DNA of 64,000 bases from Streptomyces cellostaticus (GTDB lineage Bacteria > Actinomycetota > Actinomycetes > Streptomycetales > Streptomycetaceae), in the NCBI RefSeq assembly GCF_023630175.1, contig NZ_JALLIN010000001.1, forward strand, positions 1 to 64,000. The letters are read 5' to 3'. The notes under the pieces are model-generated. The model worked only from the letters and a program-made list of their open reading frames with translations. It was not told where the DNA came from and ran no database searches. A program made the position numbers and the translations under genes. Below are positions 46,233-58,924 of the stretch, one piece after another. Position 1 is the stretch's first letter; the number at the start of each line of letters is the position of its first letter.

Positions 46233-49200
46233 CGGTGGGTCCTCTCCGGGATGCCGAGGACGGCCCCTGCGGCGGGATTCGGTTCGAAGTGCAGGTCGAG
46301 GATCGAGGCGGCGCGGACCGGCCCGGCGGACGCGGCGGGTGCGGGCGCCGGGTGCGCCGGTCCGTGCGCGGCCGGCGCCTCCAGCCAGAGTCGGCGGCGC
46401 TCGAAGACCGGCCGGGGCAGCGGGCGGCGGATCGGCGGGCGCTCGGCGGGCGCCGGCTCGCTGACGATCAGGTGGGCGTTGGTGCCGCCGAGCCCGAAGG
46501 CGCTGACGGCGGCGACCCTGGGACGGCCGGGGTCGGGCCAGTCCCGCAGGGTGGTGTTCGGGTAGAACGGGGAGTCGGCGAAGTCGAAGCGCGGGTTGGG
46601 GTTCTCGCAGTGCAGGGTCGGCGGGAGCTGACGGTTCCTCAGCGCCAGGACCGCCTTGACCAGGCCCGCCGCGCCGGCCGCGCTGAGCAGGTGTCCGATG
46701 TTGGACTTGACGCTGCCGATCGCGCAGAAGCCGCGTGCGTCGGTGGTCTCCCGGTAGACGTCGGTGAGCGCCCGCAACTCGATCGGGTCGCCGATCATCG
46801 TGCCGGTGCCGTGCGCCTCGACCATGCCGACCCGTTCCGCGGACATCCCGGCGGTGGCCAGGGCGCGGCGGATCACCTTGGCCTGGGCGACCGGGTTCGG
46901 GGTGGTGAGGCCCATGGTGCGGCCGTCGTTGTTGAGGGCCACCGCGTCGACCACCGCGAGCACCCGGTCGCCGTCGGCGAGCGCCCGGGCGAGCGGCTTG
47001 AGCAGCACCAGGCCGCAGCCCTCGCCGGGCACGAAGCCGTCGGCGTCCCGGTCGAAGGTGGCGCACCGGCCGGTCGGCGAGAGAGCCCGCACGGCGCTGA
47101 ACTCCAGGTAGGGGCGCTCGTCCAGCAGGATGTCCACGCCGCCGGCGATCGCAAGCTCGGACTCGCCCTCCAGCAGGCTGCGGCAGGCAAGCCGGACGGC
47201 GGCGAGGGCGGAGGAGCAGGCGCTGTCGACGACCAGGTTCGGGCCGTGCAGGTCGAAGTGATGGGCGACCCGGGCGGCGACGAAGTTCTGGTCACCGCCG
47301 AGCGCGGCCGGGCCGGAGCGCAGACCGATCCGCCGGCCGTAGTCGCCGAGGCGGGCGCCGATGAACACCCCGACCTCGCGGCCCTGCAGCTCCTCGGTCC
47401 GGTAACCGGCGTCGGCGCAGCAGTTGACGGTGCCTTCGAGGACCAGCCGGACTGCCGGGTCGAGGCAGCGGGCCTCCTCCTCGGTCATCCCGAACCACTC
47501 CGGGTCGAAGTCCTCGATGCCGTCGACGAACCCGCCCCACCGGCTGACGCTGCTGCCGATCCGGTGCTCGGGCCGGTACAGCGCCAGGTGGTCCCAGCGG
47601 CTCGGCGGGATCTCGGTGATGCTGTCGCGGCCCGCCGCCAGGGCGGCCCAGAAGGCGTCCGGGTCGGGGGCGCCGGGGAACCGGCAGTCCAGGCCGATGA
47701 TCGCGACGCGGCGGCCGACGGGCTCCTGCGCTGCGACCGGGGGCCTGACCGGGGCCGGCTGCGGCTGAGCGCTCGACACCGGCACGGCGCTGGGCACGGG
47801 TTCGGGGGGCGACGGCGCGTCGACGGCCGCCCGGTCCAGTCCGGTCCTCCGCAAGTACTCGGCTAGCCGTTCGAGGGTCTGGTGCTCCAGCAGCACGGCC
47901 GGTTCCAGGCTGCTGCCGATCCGCTGCTCGATCAGTTCGACGAGTTCGCCCAGCATCACCGACTCCACGCCCAGGTCGGCGAACGGGGCGGTGGCGTCCA
48001 GGTCGGGCAACGGGATCTCCAGCGCCTCGGAGAAGAGCGCGAGCAGCCAGTCCGGCGGCGCATCGCGGAGCGTCGGGGCAGCCGTGACCGCTGTGGCCGC
48101 CGCTGTGGCCGCTGTGGCCGCTGTGGCCGCCGGCGCGTCGACGGGCGCTGCCACCGCACGGTTCGCGTGCAGGAGGGTCTCCTGGTCGAAGCGCCCGGGC
48201 AGCGGGACGGCGGGCAGCAGCTGGGCGGGCAGCGTGCCGGTGAGGACGGCCTCGAGTACCCGCAGCCCCTCCTCGACGGTGATCGCGTCCAGCCCGGCGG
48301 GCGCGCAGCCGTCCGGCTGGTCGGCGCCCATGCCGGTGCCGCGCCAGGTCGGCCAGTGCACGCTGTGGAAGCGAGTGCGGCCGGTGCGGGTCCGGTCGGC
48401 GAGGTACTCCAGGTGGGCGTTGGCGGCGGCGTAGTCGATGACGCCCGCACCGAGGCGGGGCAGCAGGGTGCTCGCGGAGGACATCATGACGAAGAACGCG
48501 GGCTGGTCGGCGGCGCACAGCCGTTCCAGCTGATCGGCACCCGCCGTCTTGGGCTCGAACACCTCGGCGATGTCCGCGACCGCCTTGCGGACGAAGGAGG
48601 GCCGCCCCCGGCTGGGCAGTCCGGCGCAGTGCACCACGCCGCCGATCGGGCCGAGCGAGCCGCGCACCCTGGAGAGGAACGCGCCGAGGCCGGCCTCGGT
48701 GGAGGGGGCCTCGCCGTGCAGCATCACCTGCGCCCCGGCCCGCTCCAGTGCCTGCACGTTGCGCACCGCGACGGCCTCCCGGTCCGACAGCTCGGCCGCT
48801 GCCCAGCGGTGTCGCGGTGGCAGCCGGTGGGCGGCGGTGAGGGCGAGGCGGCGGGCGCCTCGTTCGACCAGGCGGCGGGCGACCTCCGCGCCGATGCCCC
48901 GGGTGCCGCCGGTGACCAGGTAGACCTTGGCCGGGTCGGCCAGGAACTTGGCCGGGGCCGGGGCCTGCACCGGTTCCAGCACCGGGGTGAGCCGCTCGCC
49001 GCCGCAGTGCCTGACCTCGGCGGTGGGCTCGCCGCCCGCCCATTCGGCGAGCAGCTGCCGGGCCAGTTCGGCGGGCCCGGCGTCACTCTCGACGACGGTG
49101 GCGCGGACGGTGCGGTACTCCGCGCCGAGCAGCCGCACCACGCCCGCCAAGCGACGGCCGTCCGCGCCGCCGCGGTCGCGCACCGCGTGCACGATGCGCA

Positions 49201-52200
49201 GCGGGGTGCCGGGGCGGCGGGCCAGCAGGCGCTGCAGGGCGGCTAGTCGGGCCGTCCACGGGCCGGGGTCGGCGGCGGGGCGGTCGAGTTCGCTCAGGTC
49301 GAGCCAGCCGGTCAGGCCGGGGTGCCGGTCAGCGAGATCGTCCAGCAGTGCGATCGCGTCCCGCTCACCGGTGAACCCGGCGTCGCCGTCAGCGGGTCCG
49401 CCCTCGCGGACCGGGATCACCCGGTCGCGTCCGAAGGCCTCGGCGACCTGCCGGGCCGCCTCCCGGGAGCGGTCGGTGTACAGGCAGACGATCCGTCCGG
49501 TCACCGGCTCGGGCCGGGGCTGCTCGGTCCTGCGCCACCTCTTGGTGAAGAACAGCGGCTGCCGCCCATCGGGCTCCTGCACGGGTGCGGCCTCCACGGT
49601 CCTGGCGGGCTCGGGCCAGTAGCGGCCGCGGGCGAACGGGTAGCTGGGGGCGGCGGCCCACCGGGGCCGGTCGCCGGTGGGCAGGCGGGACCAGTCGACC
49701 CGGCCCCCGGCCGTCCAGTGCCGGGCGAGCGAGAGCAGGTCGCCGTACGCGCCGTCGGCGGGGAGCGGTCCGGCGGGGGCGTCGGCCCCCGGCGTGCGGC
49801 CGCGGACCACGCCGCCGCTGTCGCCGTCCAGGAAGCGCAGCAGTCCCGCGCGCAGCTCGGCCGGGTCGGCGGCGATGACGGCGAGGCGTTCGCGCAGCGG
49901 TTCGCGACCGGACTGCGCGGTGTGCGCGATGTCTGCGAACGGCGGCAGCTCCGGACGCGCCAGGAACTCGGCCCAGCGGCCGACGAGTTCCTTGAGCCGC
50001 TGCTCGTCGCGGGCGGACAGCGCGAACAGCTGCGGGCCGGCCGGGTGGATGGGTTGGCGGGCCTGCTCCGGCAGGTACTCCTCTATCACGAGGTGGGCGT
50101 TGGCCCCGCCCGCGCCGAACGCGCTCAGTCCGGCGCGGCGCGGAGCCGGGGTGCCGTCGGCGGTGCGGCGTGCGGGCCACGGCGCGGCCTCGTGCTGGAC
50201 GGCGAACGGGCTGCGCGCCCAGTCGATGTCGGGGTTCAGCTGCTCGGCGTGCAGCGAGGGCACGAGCCTGCGATGCCGCAGTTGCAGCAGCACCTTGGTG
50301 AGTCCGGCCAGTCCGGCGGCTGCCTCCAGGTGGCCGATGTTGGACTTCACCGAACCGATCGGGCACGTCCCCGCCTCGACCCCGGCGAACGCCCGGGCCA
50401 GGCCGCTGATCTCCACGGGATCGCCGAGCGCGGTGCCGGTGCCGTGCGCCTCCAGGTAGCCGATACTGTCCGGCTCGACACCCGCGTCGCGCAGCGCCGC
50501 GGCCACCAACTCGCCCTGTGCGACCGGGTTCGGCACCATGTAGCCGCTGGTGCGGCCGCCGTGGTTGACGGCGGTGCCGCGGATCACGCCGTGGATCCGG
50601 TCGCCGTCGGCGATCGCCCGGGCCAGCGGCTTCAGCAGCACCACGCCGACGCCCTCGCCGGGCGTGAAGCCGTCGCCGCCCGCGCCGAAGCTGCGGCAGC
50701 GGTGGTCGGTGGACGCCATCCGCAGGCGGTGCTGCTGGCGGAACTTGTGCGGGTGCGTGGACAGGTTGACGCCGCCGACCAGCGCGGCCTCGCACTCGCC
50801 CTGGCGCAGCGCGCGGACGGCCAGGTGAATGGCCGTCAGGGAGGCCGAGCACATGGTGTCGACGGTCAGGCTGGGGCCGTTCAGGTCCAGGAAGTACGAG
50901 ACCCGGTTGGCGATGCCCGCGAGCGCGGAGCCGGTGTCGGCGGCCGGGCCGACGAGCGACTGCTCGACGCCGAGGAACGGATGCTCGTTGTACATCGCGC
51001 CCGCGAACACGCCGACCCGTCCGCCGTGCTGTTCGCGCAGCCGGGCCCGGGTGTAGCCGGCGTCCTCCAGCGCCTCCCAGGCGACTTCGAGGAAGAGGCG
51101 TTCCTGCGGGTCCATCAGCGCCGCGTCGCGCGGCGAGATGGCGAAGAACAGCGGGTCGAACCTGTCGATGCCGTCCAGGAACGCGCCCCACATCAGGTCC
51201 ACCGGCCAGCCCGGCCGGTGCCGTTCGGGGGGCAGCGGCCCGATCGCGTCGTAGCCCTGCTCCAGCAGGTGCCAGAACCGGTCCAGGTCCGCGGCCTGCG
51301 GGTAGCGGCCGGCCAGGCCCACGACGGCGACGGCCGTCCCCCGGGGCCGGTTCTCGGCAGGCCCGGGCCGGCCACCGGGTGCCTGTGCCCTGACGGGCTG
51401 CCAGGGGCCGTCGGCGCGGGCGGCGAGTTCGGCGGCGATGCCGGCCAGGTCCTGGTGCTCGAAGAACAGGGTGCTGGGGACGGGCTCGGTGAAGTCCTCG
51501 GCGAGGCGGGCGTTCAGCTGGCCGACCACGTACGAGGTGAGGCCGTAGTGCTCCAGCGGCACCCGCGGGTCGAGCCGCTCGACCGGGATGCCGGACGCCT
51601 CGGCGTAGACGGCGAGCACGTAGCCCTGGGCGGCCTCGGCCACCTCGGCAGCGGGCGCGGCCACGGGCGCGGGACGCGCGGGCGCGCTCAGGCGGTACTC
51701 CTCCCCCGCGAACACGGTGCCCGGCAGCGGCACCCGACGCAGGCCGGGCGACCACAGGGCGTGCCAGGCGACGTGGGCTCCGCGCAGCCACCCGGCGGCC
51801 GCGGCGTCGGCGTCCGCCGGGACGAGCTCGGCGACCGGACGGCCGGGCTCCACCACCGAGTCCGCCGTCGCCGAGTGGGTCCGTCCGGCAGCGAACTCCG
51901 CCAGTGCGGTGCGTACTTCGACAAGGTCGGAGGTCACCACGGCAAGGCGGTGCGGCATCGGGACGCGGCCGTCCTGCAGGGTGAACGCCAGGTCGGCGAG
52001 AGCCGGCGACGCGCCGCTCCCCAGGTGCGCGGCGAGCCGGCCGGCGGCGAGCCGCAGGCCGTCGGCGGAGCCTGCGGACAGCACCACCGCCTGCCGACCG
52101 GGCGCGCGCCCGTCGGCAGCGGCGCCGGAGGGGGGCCCGCCGTCGGCGGCGGACGCCGGGGCCCGCAGCACCGCGTGGGCGTAGGCACCCGAGGCGGCGA

Positions 52201-55200
52201 CCGCGTTGACCACGGCGCGGCGGGCGGTCGCGGCCGACGGCCATGCGACGAGGTGCTCGGGGACCCGCAGCGGCAGGTCGTCCCAGTCGACGAGGTCGCT
52301 GCGCCGCTCGGCGGTGAGCGTCGGGGCGATTCGGCCGTGCTCGAACTGGAGGAGCACTTTGAGCAGCTGGGACAGACCCGAGGCGGACTCCAGGTGGCCG
52401 ATGTTCGGCTTCACCGTACCGGCCAGCACAGGTCTGCCTGCGAACACTGCCGCGAGTGCCTCGAGTTCGGCGGCGTCGGCCACTCCCGCTCCGGCCACGG
52501 CGAGTTCCACGTAGTCGACCTGGGCGGGAGTGACCCCGGCCCGGTCCAGGGCCGCGCCGACCGAGCCCGCCAGCGCCTCCGGGTCGGGCACGCCGAAGCG
52601 TCCACCGCCGCCGGCGTGGCCGATCCGGGTGGCTTCCAGCACGCCCCGTACGGTGTCGCCGTCCCGGTCGGCGTCCGCTGCCGGGCGCAGCAGGACGGCG
52701 GCCACGCCCTCGCCGGGGCACCAGCCGGAGCTGTCGGCGGCGAAGGCCCGGACCGGTCCGCCCTCGGCGAGCAGTCCTGCCTCGGCGAGCAGGGCGAGGT
52801 GGTACGGGTGGGCGACCAGGTTGACCGCGCCGACCACGGCGGCGTCGCACTCGCCGCTCCGCAGGGCTTCGTCGGCGAGGTGGAGGGCCGTCAGGGAGGA
52901 GGAGCAGGCGGTGTCGACGGCGACGCTCGGGCCGTCGAAGCCGAAGTAGTGCGAGATCCGGCCGGGCATGTCACCAGCCAGGGCCGCGACCCGGGCGGCG
53001 GCGTCCGCGTCCCAGGTCTCCTTGCCGCTGTGCTGGTGGTCGTGCCACATGGCGGCCGTGAACACGCCGACCCGGGGCGCGGCGGCGCGCAGCGACCCGG
53101 GGGTGTGGCCGGCGTCCTCGAGGCAGGTCCAGACGGTCTGCAGCAGCAGCCGCAGCTGCGGGTCGAGCGCGGCGGCCTCGACCGGGGCGACCCGGAAGTG
53201 CAGGCTGTCGAAGCCGTCGATGTCGGCGAGGAATCCGCCGTGCAGTCCGCCGGGCAGCCGGCCGTCCTCGGCGACGCCTCTCCCGGCGGGCAGCGGGCCG
53301 ACGGCGCACTGACCGGTGCTGAGCTGCCGCCAGTACTCCCCCAGGTCCTCGGCGCCGGGGAAACGCCCGGCCATACCGACCACCGCGACCTCGGCGGCCT
53401 TCGGTGCCTCGTCGGCCGCGGCCCGTGCGGGCCGCTCGGCGAACGGCGGCCGCAGTTCGGCGGTACCGGTCCGGTCGACGCCGCCGCCCATGAAGGAGTG
53501 CAGGAAGACGTGGCCGTCGTCGAGGGCGAACTGGTCGCGGATGTCGTCGAAGGTCAGCGTGCCGACCGGGCAGAGTCCGATGCCGCATGCGGCCTGACCG
53601 GTCATGAGTAGCTGGCCGATGTACCCGGCCTCCAGCATCAGGAAGCGCTCGGCGACCTCCTGGTAGAGCGGGGTGATGCCGCGGGTCTGGCCGATCAGGA
53701 AGATCCCGAACGCGGACCGGTCGAACACCGGCCGGTTGTAGTAGAAGTGCACGGCGCGGTCGATCCGCGGCTCGGCGTTGACCAGTTCCAGCGCGTGCCC
53801 GCGCGGGTCGTAGTAGTAGATGCCGCCGGCCAGCCCGTCGACGGCGTCCGCCTTGACGTACACGTACGCCTGCACCGAGTAGGTGTCCCCGGCCGACGGG
53901 TACAGGCGGCGGGTGCCGCCCTCCACGGGGGCCTCCCGCAGCAGGCCGAGCAGCCGGGTGAGCGCATCGGCGGGCAACGGGGTGTCGCGGTAGTCGCGGC
54001 GGCTGCCGCGCCAGTCGTAGTACGCGGGATGGACCGTCGTCTCCGGCAGCGCGACGCGCTGTGCGCCGGGCGCGGGACGGCGCAGGTTCCAGGCGGCGGC
54101 CTTGAACGCGTCCCGCTCCTGCGGCGAGAACATGTCCACGGTGCCGGGGCCCGCCTGAGGTTCCGGCGCGGCGGGAGCGGCGGCCGGTTCGGGCCGGCCC
54201 TGGAGGCCGAGGCGGCCGGCGAGGATCCGGGCGATGCCGGCAGCGGTCGGCTCGGAGATCAGCGCCGAGACCGGCACCCGCTGCCGGTACCGCTTCCGCA
54301 GCCCGGCCGAGACCTGGACCATGGTGAAGGAGGTGGCGCCCTGCTCCCAGAGGTCCTGCGCCGGGTCGACGGTGTCCACGCCGAGGTGCCGGGCGAACAT
54401 CGCCGCGATCTCCTCGGCGAGCCCGGCCGGACTCGTGGCCGAGGGACCGGGGGCGGGTGCGGGTCGCGGCGTTGACGGGGTCTCAGTGCCCTGGTCGGTG
54501 GCAGCAGTCGACGGCTCCGCGGGCTCGGCGGCCGGTGCGGCGTCCAGCGGCCAGGGCAGCGCCTCGCGGTCCAACTTGCCGTTGGCGGTGGCCGGGAAGG
54601 ACGGCAGCAGCGCCACGAAGTTCGGCACCATGTACCCGGGCAGGGCCTCGGCGGTGTGCGCGCGCAGCTCGGCGGCGGTGACGGCGGGGGCCGCCGGGTC
54701 GGTGACGGCGTAGGCGACGAGTTTGCCGTCGCCGCTCGACGCTTCGTCGTCGCGCAGCACGGCGACGGCCTCCTGCACGGCGGGGTGGGCGCGCAGGCGG
54801 TGCTCGACCTCGCCGAGTTCGACCCGGTGGCCGCGGATCTTCACCTGGCGGTCGCCGCGTCCGGCGATCTGCAGATTGCCGTCGGGAAGCCAGAGCGCCC
54901 TGTCACCGGTGCGGTACATCCGCTCGCCGGGGCTGTCCACGAAGGGGTCGGGCAGGAACAGGCGGGCCGTCAGTTCCGGCTGGTCGCGGAAACCGACGGC
55001 CAGGCACTCGCCACCGGTGTACAGGTCGCCCTCGACGCCGATCGGGCAGGGTTCGAGGTGTTCGTCGAGCACGTAGTGCCGGGTGTTGTCGATCGGCTTG
55101 CCGTAGGGGATGCTGCGCCAGCCGGGGTCGACGGTGGTGACCCGGTAGACGTTCGACCAGACGGTGGTCTCGGTGGGCCCGCCCATGGCGATGGTCTCGG

Positions 55201-58200
55201 CGTTCGGGAACGCCTCGCGGATCGCCCCGGGCAGTGACAGCGGGATGAAGTCGCCTGCCAGCGCGACGATCCGCAGGTGCGCGGCGGCGGGGTCGCCGGT
55301 GTCCGGGGTGAGCAGCGGGGTGAGCTGGTGCAGGGTGGTGGGCGCCGAGTTCCAGAGCGTGATCGGCTCGGTGAGCAGGATGTCGAGCAGCAGTTCCGGG
55401 TCGCGCTGCTGGGTCTCGTCGGCGAGGTAGGCTCCCGCGCCGCCGCCGAGCAGGCCGAGCATGTCGAAGACGGAGAGGTCGAAGCTGAGCGAGGTGACGG
55501 CGAGTCCGAGGTCGGACGGGCGCAGCTCGAAGGTGCGATGGCAGAAGTTCAGCAGGTTGCGGACCGAGCGGTGGGCGACCTGGACGCCCTTGGGGGTGCC
55601 GGTGGAGCCGGAGGTGAAGATGACGTAGGCGGTGTCGTCCCGGGTGCTGCGGGTCTCCGGGTCGTCCTCGCGGGCGGCGGGCCCGGAGATCGCCGGGTCG
55701 GTGTCGGTCTCGACGGTGGTGACCCCGGCGGGCAGCGGCGCGGCGGCGGTGTCGGAGGTGGTCAGCACGGTGGCGGCCCGGCCGAGTTCGAGCATCGCGG
55801 CGACCCGGGTGCCGGGCAGCGCGGGGTCGATCGGCAGGTAGCCGGCGCCGGCTTTGAGGATGCCGTAGACGGCGGCGACCATCTCGGGACCGCGCCGGAT
55901 CCGCACCCCGACCAGTTGCTGGGGGCCGACACCGGCGGCGATCAGACGGTGGGCGATCCGGTTGGCACGGCGGTTGAGTTCGCCGTAGGTCATGGTGCCG
56001 CCGCGCCAGCGCAGGGCCACCGCCTCGGGCGCGCTCGCGGCCTGGCGCTGGAACAGCAGATGCACGGGGCCGTCGTCGGGCACCGGGACGGTGGTTTCGT
56101 TCCAGGTGTACAGCACGGTGTGCCGCTCCTGCGCCGTAAGCCCGCCGGAGGGGGTGTCGGCCCAGGTGGCGTCCTCGGCGAGCAGCCGCAGGTCGTTCTC
56201 GAAGGCGGCGAACATCTGCTCGGCGAGGCCGGCCGGGAAGTCGGCGGGGACGATGTCCCAGCAGTAGCGCAGTTCGTCACCCTCGGCGACGGCGACGCTG
56301 TCCAGGGCGCAGCCGGGGGTACTGGTCAGCCATTCGCCCTGGCGGACGCCGGCCGGCAGCGGCCGGTCGGTGAGGTCGACTAGGGCGGTGTAGACCACGG
56401 GGTAGGCGGCCTCGCTGCCGCGGAGCACTCGGCGGCGCATCTCGCCGAGGCCGCCGGTGCCGCCCTCGGCGAGGTCGGCGTCGAGGACGCGGCGGTACTG
56501 GGCGGCGGCGGCGGTGAGCGGGAGTTCGGCGGGCGCGGCGGTGACCCAGGTCATGAAGGAGTGCTCGCCCGGGCGGGCGGCCTCGGCGGTCTCCGGCCAG
56601 AGCACCACGGGCAGCGCGTAGGGCTGTTCGGTGCTGCCGGAGACGGCCCGGGTGAGCGCGGCGAGCAGCAGGTCGTCGGGGCTCAGGCCGTACTCGGCGG
56701 CGCGGCGCGCCAGCCGGCGGTAGCCGCCGGTCCGGCCGGTCAGGCGGGTGCGGCCGCGGCCGACCTGGGCGGGCTCGCCGGGCCGGCCCAGGTCCGGTCC
56801 GGCGGGGAGTTCGGCGAGCCGCTCGCGCCAGTAGCGGGCCTGCTCGGCGGCGGCGCTCTCGGGGACCGGGGCGGGCCCGGCCGGTACCGGCCGGGCGGCC
56901 GGGTCGGCGTACAGCAGCCACAGGTCGCGGTACAGGCGGTGGATGCTCAGACCGTCGGCGACCAGCAGGTCGAAGGCGCAGTGCACGACGGAGAACCCGC
57001 TGTCGTCGCGGGTCACCCGCAGGTCGAACAGCGGCCAACTGCCAAGCGGGAAGGGCCGATTGGTCATCTCCTCGCGGATCAGTACGCGCAGCGCCGGATG
57101 CGCGGCCGGGTCGCCGGCCTCGATCACCGGGATCCGCCACTGCCGGGGACCGTGCTGACGGCTCGTCACTCCGTCGGCGGTGAAGGCGGCGCGCAGCACC
57201 GCGTGGCCGTCGACCAGGCGGCGCAGCGCGTCGGCGAGCGCCTCGAGGTCGAGGGCGTCGACCTCGAAACTCTGGTAGCACTGGCAGCCCTCTGCGGACC
57301 CGTCGCCGGCGGCCGTACGGGCGACCATGTACGCCTCCTGGAGGGCGCGGGTCGGCCGCGGGTCCCCGGAGGGTTCGGTGCAGGCGGCGGCGAGGGCGTT
57401 GCCGAAGGCCGTGAAGGCGGTCTCGACGGCGCCGGGGGCGAACCGGGTGGGGTCGATGTCCCAGCGGTAGCGCAGGGCGCCGTCCTGCTCCCACATCTGG
57501 TGGTCGAGGGCGACGTCGGTGGTCTGGCTGACTCCGTACTCGATGGCCGCGCCGAAGCCGCCGGCGACGCCGGGGGGCGGGCCGACGTCGAGCAGACTGG
57601 TGAAGACGACGGCGGGCGCGGGCCGGCCGGTGCGCTGTTCGCGGAGAGCCTCGATGCCGGAGACCAGGCCGTGCCGCAGGTGTTCGCCGAGGCGGGCGTG
57701 CACCGCGGCCGCCTGCTCGTCGAGGGTCTCGCCGGCCTCGCGTTCCAGGACCAGGACGGCGGTCGAGGTGAACGGGCCGACCACGTACGGGGTCGCGGCG
57801 GCCAGGTACGGGCGGCTGCTGGTGGTGACCACCAGGGCGGTGCGCGCTTGCGGAGCCCGGCGGTCCAGCGCCTCGGCGAACAGGGCGAGCACCAGGGCGG
57901 TCGGCGAGACGTCGAGCCGGACGGCCCGCGCGGTCAGCGCCTGCCACTGGTCGGCGGGCAGTTCGGCGTCCAGCGGGCGGCGTTCGCGGCAGCCGCCGGC
58001 GGGGGCGGGCGCGCAGACCGGGGCGACCAGCCCGGGCCAGGCGGGCAGCTCGGCCAACTCGGCGTTCCAGTGGACGAGATCGGCGCGGTGGGCGCTCGAG
58101 CCGCGTTCGGCCAGCAGGGCGGGCACCAGTTCGGCGACGGACGGTCCGGCGGCGGGCAGCGACTGCTCCGGGTGGTGGTAGCGCTGGTGCCACTGCTGGA

Positions 58201-58912
58201 GCAGCACCGCGTACCCGTGGCCGTCGGTGATCAGAGTGTCCAGGCTGAGGTGGACGATGTCGGGGCCGGTTCCGGTGCGGGTGACCTCGATGGCGAACAG
58301 CGGCCATGCGCCGGGCCGGTAACAGCGGTGCGAGAGGCGGGCGCGGACGGTGTCGCGGTCCTCGGCCCCGCCGGGTCCGTGCACGGGCATCCGCCAGTCG
58401 TCGGCCACCGGACGGATGTGCTGCAGGCCGTCGTCGTCGACGACGGCGCGAAGCATGCCGTGCTGGTCGATCAGGTCCTGCCAGGCCTGACGCAGCCGGC
58501 CGGGGTCGAGGTCGGGCACGGCGAACTCGCGGTACAGGTGGCAGCCGACCGCCTCGCCGCCCAGGTCACTGCCTTTGGCGACCAGGTAGGCCTGCTGGAG
58601 GTCGGTGACCGGGAACGGCTCCCGCTCGTCGGTGCGGACCACGACGGCCGGCCGCGGGACGGTGCCGGCGGTCTTGGCCGCCACCATCGCGGTCAGCTCG
58701 TCGAGGGTGGCGGCCGCGAGCCGGGCCGGCGGCAGGTCGAGGCCGAACTCGCGCCGCATGCCGGCCCACAGCCGGGTCAGTGCCAGCGAGGTGAGGCCCC
58801 AGTCGGCCAGTCCGCCCGGCGGCAGCGGTTCCGCTCCGTCCGGGCGCACCTCGGCCAGCAGCCGGTGCAGGATCCGAACAGCCGTCGGCCCGGTGTCGTT
58901 GCTCGTTTCCAC
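46229..58912 (-). CDS. Hybrid NRPS-trans-AT PKS, 4227 aa, LnmI-like
   Basis: Domain order with approximate residues: T 8-80 (WGLTSLALTRL, Ser ~41); Cy1 100-480; Cy2 520-900; A 950-1455; T (QGATSFTMV, Ser ~1527); Ox 1596-1824; KS1 1837-2227; ACP (HYGLTSYVV, Ser ~2458); KS2 2527-2941 (DTMCSAS); KR ~3040-3560 (TGGTRGIG, DYAAAN); ACP (LGVESVML, Ser ~3649); KS3 3735-4144 and a Pro/Ala tail. The A-domain pocket read from motifs is D-L-F-N-A-A-M-V-W, closest to cysteine codes, consistent with Cy and Ox domains making a thiazole. The free N-terminal T has no A domain and should be charged in trans by the aminoacyltransferase. There are no AT domains. The gene starts 12 bases after the aminoacyltransferase stop and hands on a split module to the next protein. 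Confidence 0.93.
48091..48129. repeat. 9-bp repeat in KR-ACP linker
   Basis: Four copies of CTGTGGCCG (one separated by three bases) encode an Ala/Thr linker before the ACP of the KS-KR-ACP module. Confidence 0.8.
52230..53400 (-). other. KS1 domain lacking the HGTGT histidine
   Basis: The first KS after the thiazole-forming module keeps the nucleophile (DTACSSS) and the second His (KPNIGHLESASG). The usual EAHGTGTxLGD is YVELAVAGAGVADAAEL, so the first catalytic His is gone. It should accept an acyl chain but not perform decarboxylative condensation: a non-elongating KS0 followed by an ACP, passing the thiazolyl intermediate to KS2. Confidence 0.8.
56200..58610 (-). other. Tandem heterocyclization (Cy) domains
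   Basis: Both condensation-family domains have DxxxxD in place of HHxxxDG: DTLITDG (residue ~225) in Cy1 and DLLVADG (~649) in Cy2. Both start with a PVTDLQQAYLV or RALQEAYMVA signature. Tandem Cy domains before a single A domain recall VibF, where condensation and cyclodehydration are split between the two copies. Confidence 0.82.
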
Positions 58913-58924
58913 GTGAGTCCCGTC

